Below, piece by piece: positions 44,311 to 52,000 of a stretch of 52,000 nt of DNA (position 1 is its first letter; each line of letters starts with the position of its first letter). The notes beneath the pieces are model-generated. The model had not been told where the DNA came from and did no database searches. It saw nothing but the letters and a program-made list of their open reading frames with translations. The position numbers and the translations under genes were made by a program. The DNA lies in contig CM043944.1 in assembly GCA_014529385.2 (NCBI GenBank), positions 73,277,884 through 73,329,883 on the forward strand. Reading direction: 5' to 3'. The stretch is from Adiantum capillus-veneris. Its lineage: Eukaryota; Streptophyta; Polypodiopsida; Polypodiales; Pteridaceae.

Positions 44311-45088
44311 ATCTACCAATCACCAATAAGGGTCATGGCCCGGTTTGAGTGCTTATAGATTTTTCAAATTAGCCAAGATGGTTATGCATGTCATTGTTGA
44401 TTCCTCAACAATATTGTACGACATTGTGATCCCCGTTTACCAGTCCTTGTGGAAGACTGTCTGTAAACCGTGGGGAAACACATCTCAGTATTATCAGCTA
44501 TCCAAAGAGGATAGGCAAATTACAAGTGTAATCTTGTGCTAAAGGATATGCAAAGCACGCACGTTAGCACCAAGCAATCCAATTAGCAAGAATGTATCGC
44601 TCTAGTTGGAGTTTGCTTACAATAAGGTAAAGCATGTTTGTGACTCAGTTTAGTCCCTTCATGTTTAAGTCAAGTTCTCAACCTTGAATACTAGTTATGG
44701 TGGGCTTGTCTACTATGAAAAGTGAGAACAAGTCAAGGACTTATATTTTGTTGATAAGTTACGTCACCCCCAGTTACGTTTATGAAAAGTAAAAAGAGGT
44801 ACTCTTTTGGGTACATCTTTGTTGTGATAACTCATTTAGCATGCTCGTATGCGTTCTAAATGGAGTCTACACTCTACGTTGGATAGGATCCGGTAATACA
44901 TGACGATTTCAAATGGACAACAATGTGGAAAATCAAGATGTTAATCTTGTTTTCATTGAACCTCCTACTAAACCGTGTTCCGGTCAAGCAACCAGCTGGA
45001 TCCATGAAGGATGCCATTGTGGAAAAAATTAGTGTATCACCACTCTTGTTTTCGAGGACAAAAACGCTTCTCCAAGGGGGGGAGTAAT
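44311..45088 (+). pseudogene. Heavily frameshifted Ty3/gypsy integrase remnant
   Basis: Recognisable pieces in changing frames are LPITNKGHGPV (start of the integrase catalytic region), QSLWKTVCKPWGNTSQYYQL (the block before the HPQ-DGQTE motif), VEFAYNKVKH and, at the C-terminal end, WKKLVYHHSCFRGQKRFS followed by KGGSNVM, a typical gypsy pol terminus. A polypurine-like 'ccaagggggggag' at 45073-45085 precedes a possible LTR start. This element is not closely related to the gag copies at 32689/36553 as far as can be seen. Confidence 0.65.
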
Positions 45089-45259
45089 GTCATGCCAAGG
45101 GTAGGACCGAGCAGGGCCAACGGCCAAGACGGACATGCAGTCAAGGGGGTCTCTATGATTAGCAAGCCAAGGGCCTATATAGAGCATGGTTGGGTGGAGA
45201 TTAGCATGTTCCAATTCCCTAGGCAAAACTCAGATGATTGGTGTAGGGAGACCTTTCCC
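45089..45259 (+). other. Possible 3' LTR remnant of the decayed gypsy
   Basis: Starts TGTCATGCCAAGGG right after a polypurine tract. A related string 'gtcatgccaacgggccaagg' occurs near 43110. No second LTR could be delimited. Confidence 0.35.
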
Positions 45260-45434
45260 ATCTGGTTGAGCCTTGTTGTGTAAAGGTCGGGGCTTTTGAT
45301 AATTGTAAGTTACTCGGTACTTCTTTTGTAACCATCCGCCCCTCAAGACTCGGTTGAGCTTGAGGCTGATGTGTATTTTTCTTAGTGGCATTATAATACA
45401 ATCATTCACAATTGTGAGTTTTGCCAAAAAAAAA
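45260..45434 (+). mobile_element. LINE 3' end with poly(A)
   Basis: Ends 'cacaattgtgagttttgcc' plus A10, then AGATTGTAAGAAATGAAA, the same right flank as LINE-B (30557) and the unit 2 copy (34421). It is taken as the tail of the LINE whose fragment is at 41170. Confidence 0.75.
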
Positions 45435-47090
45435 AGATTGTAAGAAATGAAAAGCCTTTTGGAAATGGAAAGTCACAAGACTTTATACTCTACATAAGGT
45501 AAATTTAGCAGTTTAAGTGCACATAACAAAAAAAAAAAAAAACAATTTTGGTGAAGATTTTTTTATTTAATGAAAATCTGATTTTTGAAGATATATTTGG
45601 CTTTGTCTTTTCAAGGGGCTTTTTCTGAGATCAATATTGATATTTTTTTATAATTTTTGTGCAAGTTTATAAATATATGCTTAAAAGTTTGCTAATCGTT
45701 AGACACCTCTATTGTTGCCCCTCCTCCCTCAATTCACCAATTGTTGTAGTGAGTGTTAATGTAGGTGCACGCACACGATAAAGATGTTGATAGAGCAAAA
45801 GACGTTGTGCGCACACTCACACACCCAGACTACTCAACATCACACAAGAAATTTACTTAAATTCCAACCCACACACACCATCACTCAAGAGCTCAATAAA
45901 AATACTACCCACAAGCTCAATTCAAACTCCAAACTCTTCGACCCTACAAGCCCTTGCCTGCCCACAGACACTACAAGGTGAGTCGAGTTGATCAACACTT
46001 GAAATCACACTTGATGGTGACCAAAATATACAAGAAAAACCATCAAAAAATCAAAAACTCCAGCCACAAAAGGCCTCTCCCAAACCATTGCAAAAGCTTC
46101 ACCAAACTCCACTCTATTGGACTCTTTGGAGTAGTGCCAACCCTAATGGCACCGATACAAGGTCACATAGTCTCGTAGAAAGCCGCACCTTCTTCCCACA
46201 ATTCTTTGCACACACACATTCATGGAAACATCAAAACTTTCGTAGACACTCCCAAGTGCAAAATTGAAGAAGAAAGCTCTCATTCACTCCTCCACACACT
46301 CGAAAACAAAACGCGAACGCGACGGGACTCCACTATACCACCTGTAGGAAGCATGCTTCCTCCCATACACAGAGAGGTGAAAGTGCCAAAACTTGGCTTC
46401 AAAAATTATCCCTCAGCTGGAACATTCACGGCACCATGAGTGATGTGGCAATTTGAAGCATTTTCACACCATTTTTTGCCATTCTGTGACTCTTTTTGAC
46501 CTAGTTTTGGCCAGTTTTGATCCCCTTTGGGCATTTTTCGCAGAAAAACCCCAAATGGACTCCAAAATTCACCAAATTTTATAGATCCTTGATACCCAAA
46601 GCCCTTTGCCACATCACCAAATTCCATTTTTGACCACTTCTAGGGCGGTGCACGTATCATCGCATATCACGCACCGTAAATAGAGAGTTACTGCATGTCC
46701 CAAACTTCTCGAGTGGGATGAGAGTGCCCACACTAGTTGCTAGCATTATTTACATTCTAAAAAGCTCAAACACATTCTCTAGAGCCAAAGAGGCCACCAA
46801 GAACCATATCCAAGGCCCCGATACCCTATCCGGGCATGTACATGTGCCGAACCCGACTATTCACAATGTGTATACGCTGCATCTTTTTTAAAACTTGAAA
46901 CCAATTCACAAAGCTCCCAAATGCATGTGTTTACATCTTTTTGTACATATGACCATGAATATACACGCTACTTTGTACACGCCGAAAGCTTTCTATCAAT
47001 GCTAACAAAAACTCCAACATTGAGTATGTTTCTACGAGGGAGGCGGGGAGGGGGGAGGGGGGGGATGTGTGATTTTGGCTCAAGTATTTC
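45435..47090. other. Unassigned
   Basis: After about 50 bp shared with the LINE-B right flank ('gccttttggaaatggaaagt'), about 1.6 kb without a recognised gene. The stretch 45780-46440 is unusually C/A-rich with few T runs ('cacacacc', 'ctcaattcaaactccaaact') on the plus strand. It might be an untranslated leader or an LTR of an unrecognised element. Confidence 0.4.
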
Positions 47091-47094
47091 ATAG

Positions 47095-47095
<1 letters not shown>

Positions 47096-47149
<54 letters not shown>

Positions 47150-47252
47150 GGTAAAGAGATGAGGTTTGTGGTGGGCAGTCCAATGCTAGATTTGGCAAGA
47201 GCACCTCTGCTTCTATGAATTATCTTCTAGGATCATAGATAGGCCATTGTCA

Positions 47253-47326
<74 letters not shown>

Positions 47327-47345
47327 GAGAGAGAGAATGAGTGAG

Positions 47346-47394
<49 letters not shown>

Positions 47395-47426
47395 CGAGAG
47401 AGAGAGAGAGAGAGAGAATGAGTGAG

Positions 47427-47470
<44 letters not shown>
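47096..47470. repeat. Microsatellite cluster with duplicated compound units
   Basis: (GA)n 47096-47146, then two copies of (TG)n(GA)nGCGA(GA)n followed by 'atgagtgagatatat' (47257-47350 and 47351-47430), then (TG)n to 47468. The compound unit was itself duplicated. Confidence 0.93.
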
Positions 47471-47639
47471 TGCAAGGGCACCGATCAACAAGAAGAATAG
47501 AGTAGAGAGAGGTTGTGCGATGTGTGTATATGAAAGAGTGAGTGAGAGAGAGAGATTGGAGAGGTTAATTTTTGAGTAATTTCCCCCACATTGAGTATGA
47601 TTTTTTTGGTTAAAGATGATAAATAGGTTTTTCCTTACG

Positions 47640-47890
47640 ATAAAATAGTGAGTCGGCTATACGCACATAATAGTGAGTCGGCTACACGCACATGAGGAGA
47701 GAGAGAGAGAGGAAGAAGAAGAAGAATAAGACAAGTTCTATCGCTAATAAACTTCTCACTAGACCTTTTCCATATAAGGTAATTTGGATGACTATTCTAA
47801 TACACCTAGGCAATAAAAGAGATTTTTAAGTCCCTTATAAGGTAATTTGGATAACCATTCTAATTCGCCTAGGCAATAAAAGGAATTTTT
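47640..47890. repeat. Two short tandem duplications
   Basis: 'tagtgagtcggctatacgca' twice at about 47647-47692, and a ~63-bp unit ('aaggtaatttggatgac...cctaggcaataaaa') twice at about 47776-47890. Confidence 0.85.

Positions 47891-47895
<5 letters not shown>

Positions 47896-47941
<46 letters not shown>
47896..47941. repeat. (CT)n microsatellite
   Basis: About 23 CT units touching the CACTA-like end. Confidence 0.95.
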
Positions 47942-47943
<2 letters not shown>

Positions 47944-48125
47944 ACAAAAAAGGGGGTTATCGACGTATATAGCGACGCTTAACGTCGCTATACGCGTCGA
48001 TATATGCGTCCCTGTGAAACTGTCACAAAGAGCGTCGATATACACGTGGAAAGGCTTTATTAGTGACGCGGATAGCGACGCTAGTATAGACGGGTATAGC
48101 GACACGTATATCGACGACCATAACA
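47942..48125 (-). mobile_element. CACTA-like terminal and subterminal repeats
   Basis: 'taacaaaaaaggggg' resembles the CACTA-type terminus followed by A-run and G-run. It is followed by many direct and inverted copies of 'tagcgacg' / 'cgtcgata', including the palindrome tatagcgacg-ctta-acgtcgctata (47967-47992). Dense short subterminal repeats are the transposase-binding hallmark of CACTA (En/Spm) elements. The very end may have been replaced by the (CT)n run. Confidence 0.6.
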
Positions 48126-48254
48126 GTAAAAAAAAAATCTTGGGCAGAGGGTAGGTAGCCTAGCCTATGCCCAATGAAAAGATGGACACAGGCACCACAG
48201 CCAGACTTCCTGCCCTCTGCCCAAGAAAGCAAGCAGCACCAAAATCAACTGTGC

Positions 48255-48380
48255 TTCTGCAAAAATTTCGGCAGAGTTCCCTTCGTTTTTACATAAACTT
48301 TTCAAAAAAAAAAATATCATGTATACGTCTCCTACATGCTATCCATATAGGATCTCACATGAGATGTAAGGCCAATGACC
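48255..48380 (+). repeat. ~110-bp dispersed repeat, member 3 (diverged)
   Basis: 'atttcggcagagttcccttc ... ggatctcacatgagatgtaa', related to members at 39190 and 40435 and to the copia leader motif. Confidence 0.5.
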
Positions 48381-48385
48381 ATAAG

Positions 48386-48720
48386 GAACCATAACCATAA
48401 CTTAAAAGCATAACCATAACGAACCATAACCATAACTTAAAAGCATAACCATAACGAACCATAACCATAACTTAAAAGCATAACCATAACGAACCATAAC
48501 CATAACCGACCAATATAACCACTTTGATCATAACCAGAAACAAAATTAACAATAACCATAAGCATAACTAGAAAGTTAAACATAACCATAAACAAAACCT
48601 GAACCATAACTATGTCTATACAAGAATAGGAAGAATAACAATGTCTATACAATGACAATGACAATAACCATAACCATAAGGAAAACAATAACTGTCTGAA
48701 CAATAATCATAACCATATAT
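48386..48720. repeat. 35-bp minisatellite grading into (ATAACC)n
   Basis: Exact 35-bp period at 48386, 48421, 48456 and 48491 (unit starts gaaccataaccataactta). It is followed by 200 bp of irregular 'cataacc' units. It is not the plant telomere repeat. Confidence 0.9.
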
Positions 48721-49033
48721 ATATGTCTATACAAAAGGAGACACAGAAGCGTGTCTTTGTCTCACAAAGCATATATATGAAATCCGGGCCACTGATGACT
48801 AGGCGTCACAACCTGCACATAGGACAACTCACAAAATTAGTATTCACATATACTTACTTAATTAAATCAACTCACACTTATTAACGTCTCACCTCAAGCG
48901 ATCAGCGAGACTGTAAGGCCGTCCAGTCTACAGGCTCTCCTGAAGCATTAAGATCATTCAATACTTCATAGATACCTCTGCGATATCCATCTGACTCCTC
49001 CTAACGTGGCGGGGCTCGATCCATCGCAAGATT

Positions 49034-49524
49034 CTGCGTTTATACAAAAATCAGAGTAATAAGAATACATGATTCATCGCATTTTAAAAAACACAATAGT
49101 TAAGATTGGATTAAAAACTCACAAACTCATAGCGAAAGATGTCGAAGCCTCCGCACATAGGCGCACGGCTTCTGGTGCTGCTTCGTTAGCGTTCTCCTCG
49201 CTTGTCTGGAAGAAGGCATCCAGCATCTCCTCCATGCCGTCGTCTTCTGTCTGTAAGTCCTTTTCTGCTTCCATCCTTGGCTCTATATTGGTCGGACCTT
49301 CACACATAATCCTTTTTCTCTCTCTCTTAGATGTAGGTGCTATGTCGCGAAAATCAATGCCCGTTCCGTAAGTCGTATCGTAGATTCTGTACGGTTTCTT
49401 TAGCAAACTCTCTGTACTTGTGCACATGCTCATTACATATCCTACGCTTGCGCAGGATTTGATACTTGCAGAGCGTGCACGAGCATGCAATCTTTTCCTC
49501 CATGTTAGTTGATGACGTTGCCAT
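49034..49524 (-). pseudogene. CACTA transposase (TNP2-type) N-terminal fragment with intron
   Basis: The minus strand opens at an ATG (49524) with a C-x-C-x2-C cluster (MEEKIACSCTLCKYQ) and RRICNEHVHKYREFAKE, resembling the transposase-associated domain that precedes TNP2 in CACTA elements. That frame stops at about 49345. An overlapping frame, open from about 49490, carries on with an acidic segment (MEAEKDLQTEDDGMEEMLDA) like the linker before TNP2, so a one-base shift near 49370-49400 is likely. A GT-AG intron fits 49122-49034 (donor GTGAGTTTTT, acceptor ACGCAG). The TNP2 core itself is missing. Family assignment is moderate. Confidence 0.5.
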
Positions 49525-49602
49525 CTACAATGATTATGAATGTTGTTTTAATATATATACTCCTCACAATGTAAACTACCTCGCATTCTCTTGTCTTGCC
49601 CA

Positions 49603-49638
49603 ATCTCCGTACACCTCAGTCCAGAGGTGTACGGAGAT
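49603..49638. other. Perfect 15-bp hairpin
   Basis: Arms 49603-49617 (atctccgtacacctc) and 49624-49638 are exact inverted copies around a 6-base loop. It lies about 150 bp before the satellite array. Function unknown. Confidence 0.7.
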
Positions 49639-49789
49639 CAGGACCACCGGGTCAAAATCTCGTTTTTATTGGTCAAATCCTATATGGGTAGACACATACG
49701 TGCACTCCCAGGTGTACATGGCAATGCATGTAGCGGACAAAACCTCTTTGTCTCTTTTAGTTCCATAGTTTCTTCAACATCCTACGACT

Positions 49790-52000
49790 ACCTACGGCTT
49801 GTGTAGTTGACGTTAATTCAAACCCATTGACCTACGACTTGCCATACACGCTCTTGACATTGCTTTAAGACTACTTAATAAACTACGGATGGTTTCAGTA
49901 GGCATAGAAGCCATTTCCGAAGTCCGTTTGCGTTTTTCTGTAGAAAAACACAACCGAATTTGACCTACGGCTTGTGTATTTGGCGTTTCTTCTATCCGTT
50001 TGACCTACGGCTTGCCATACGCGCTCTTGACATTTCCTAAAGACTACCTAATCGTCTACGGATGGTTTCAGAAGGCATAGAAGCCATTTCCGAAGTCCGT
50101 TTACGTTTTTCCGTAGAGAAACGCAACCGGATTTGACCTACGGCTTGTATATTTGACGTTTCTTCTATCCGTTTGGCCTACGGCTTGCCATACGCACTCT
50201 TGACATTGCCTAAAGACTACCTTATCGTCTACGGATGGTTTTAGTAGGCATAGAAGCCATTTTCGAAGTCCGTTTGCGTTTTTTTGTAGAAAAACGCAAC
50301 CGGATTTGACATACGGCTTGTGTATTTGGCGTTTTTTCTATCTGTTTGACCTACGGCTTGCCATACGCGCTCTTGACATTGCCTAAAGACTACCTAATCG
50401 TCTACGGATTGTTTCAGAAGGCATAGAAGCCATTTTCGAAGTCCGTTTGCGTTTTTTCGTAGAAAAACGCAACCGGATTTGACCTACGGCTTGTGTATTT
50501 GGCGTTTCTTCTATCCGTTTGACCTACGGCTTGCTATACACGCTCTTGACATTTCCTAACAACTACCTAATCGTCTACGGATGCCTTTTCCGAAGTCCGT
50601 TTGCGTTTTTTCGTAGAAAAACGCAATCGGATTTGACTTACGGCTTGTGTATTTGGCATTTCTTCTATCCGTTTGACCTACGGCTTGCCATACGCACTCT
50701 TGAAATTGCCTAAAGACTACCTAATCGTCTACGGATGGTTTCAGTAGGCATAGAAACCATTTTCGAAGTCTGTTTGCGTTTTTTCGTAGAAAAACGCAAC
50801 CGGATTTGACCTACGGCTTGTGTATTTGGCGTTTCTTCTATCCGTTTAACCTACGGCTTGCCATACGCGCTCTTGACATTGCCTAAAGACTACCTAATTG
50901 TCTACGGATGGTTTCAGAAGGCATAGAAGCCATTTTCGAAGTCCGTTTGCGTTTTTTCGTAGAGAAACGCAACGGGATTTGACCTACGGCTTGTGTATCT
51001 GGCGTTTTTTCTATCCGTTTGACCTACGGCTTGCCATACGCACTCTTGAAATTGCCTAAAGATTACCTAATCGTCTACGGATGGTTTCAGTAGGCATAGA
51101 AGCCGTTTCCGAAGTTCGTTTGCGTTTTTTCATAGAAAAATGCAACCGGATTTGACATACGACTTGTGTAGTTGACGTTAATTCAAACCCATTGACCTAC
51201 GGCTTTCCATACACGCTCTTGACATTGCTTTAAGACTACTTAATAAACTACGGATGGTTTCGGTATGGATAGAAGCCATTTTCAAAGTCCGTTTGTGTTT
51301 TTTCGTAGAAAAACGCAACTGGATTTGACATACGGCTTGTGTATTTGGCGTTTCTTTTATCCGTTTGACCTACGGCTTGCCATACGCGCTCTTGACATTG
51401 CTTAAAGACTACCTAATCGTCTACAAATGGTTTCAGAAGGCATAGAAGCCATTTTCGAAGTTCGTTTGCGTTTTTCCGTAGAAAAACGCAACCGGATTTG
51501 ACCTACGACTCGTGTATTTGGCGTTTCTTTTATCCGTTTGACCTACGGCTTGCCATACGCGCTCTTGACATTGCCTAAAGACTACCTAATCGTCTACGGA
51601 TGGTTTCAGTAGGCATAGAAGCCATTTTCGAAGTCCGTTTGCGTTTTTTCGTAGAAAAACGCAATCAGATTTGACCTACGGCTTGTGTATTTGGCGTTTC
51701 TTCTATCTGTTTGACCTACGGCTTACCATACGCGCTCTTGAAATTTCCTAAAGAGTACCTAATCGTCTACGGATGATTTCAGTAGGCATAGAAGCCATTT
51801 TCGAAGTTTGTTTGCGTTTTTCCGTAGAGAAACGCAACCGGATTTGACCTACGGCTTGTGTATTTGGTGTTTTTTCTATCCGTTTGACCTACGGCTTGCC
51901 ATTCGCGCTCTTGACATTGCCTAAAGACTACCTTATCGTCTACGGATGGTTTCAGTAGGCATAGAAGCCATTTCCGAAGTCCGTTTGCATTTTTCTGTAG
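49790..52000. repeat. 173-bp satellite array (continues beyond window)
   Basis: The landmark 'cttgccatac' (or one-base variants) recurs at 49838, 50011, 50184, 50357, 50530, 50684, 50857, 51030, 51203, 51376, 51549, 51722 and 51895: a strict 173-bp period except one 154-bp monomer (19-bp deletion, about 50580). Each monomer contains 'cctacggctt' twice, a short stem (gcgtttttt / aaaaacgc around cgtag) and 'gtctacggatggtttcag'. At least 12.7 monomers are visible. No coding sequence. Confidence 0.95.

Noticed and set aside
48386-48720. Interstitial telomere repeat
   Set aside because: The unit is cataacc/ataacc, not the plant telomere CCCTAAA.
49790-52000. CRISPR array (regular repeats)
   Set aside because: The whole 173-bp monomer repeats; there are no unique spacers, the genome is a plant, and no cas genes exist.

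Overview
This is nuclear DNA of a land plant. Evidence: plant-type LTR retrotransposons primed by initiator-Met tRNA (PBS TGGTATCAGAGC), plant LINE and CACTA remnants, a VQ-motif protein gene, GT-AG intron signals, and long (TG)n/(GA)n/(CT)n microsatellites. Long arrays derived from PLS-type pentatricopeptide (PPR) coding sequence suggest a PPR-rich lineage, most likely a homosporous fern such as Ceratopteris or Adiantum. That taxon is an inference. Almost all of the window is repetitive, and only one convincing intact host gene was found.

Layout: 1-489 unassigned; 490-2937 a truncated Ty3/gypsy 5' end (LTR, PBS, start of gag) on the minus strand, abutting decayed PPR-derived tandem repeats on the minus strand (2938-4387, 5195-7788, 15120-17622). 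A microsatellite-rich spacer of about 0.8 kb occurs twice between and after the repeats (4388-5194, 7789-8563). A nearly complete Ty1/copia element (8923-14465, minus) lies inside an exon of an unrecognised coiled-coil-like gene (8668-8922 and 14466-14829). 17.6-19.1 kb is low-complexity DNA.

19.2-25.9 kb: a small TIR element, LINE 3' ends, two copies of a GC-rich foldback element in opposite orientation (20117-20455 and 24019-24287), a 0.5-kb inverted-repeat element, and the VQ-motif gene (23198-23890). 26.0-30.6 kb: two degenerate LINEs in opposite orientations with visible target-site duplications; LINE-A's empty site survives in a paralogous block near 41.0-41.2 kb.

30389-38112: a young head-to-tail duplication with period 3,864 bp. 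Each unit holds a LINE tail, a 1,607-bp LTR, a PBS, a leader and a gag ORF cut off just after the protease motif. 38.1-47.9 kb: microsatellites, decayed intergenic DNA, a 242-bp tandem duplication and a heavily frameshifted gypsy integrase. 47.9-49.5 kb: CACTA-like remnants. 49790-52000: a very regular 173-bp satellite array that runs off the window.

The parts do not form a pathway. The window records nested insertion and tandem amplification. The points most worth following up are the PPR-derived satellite, the 173-bp satellite next to a CACTA remnant, the 3.86-kb tandem duplication, the foldback elements and a motif shared by otherwise unrelated repeats.
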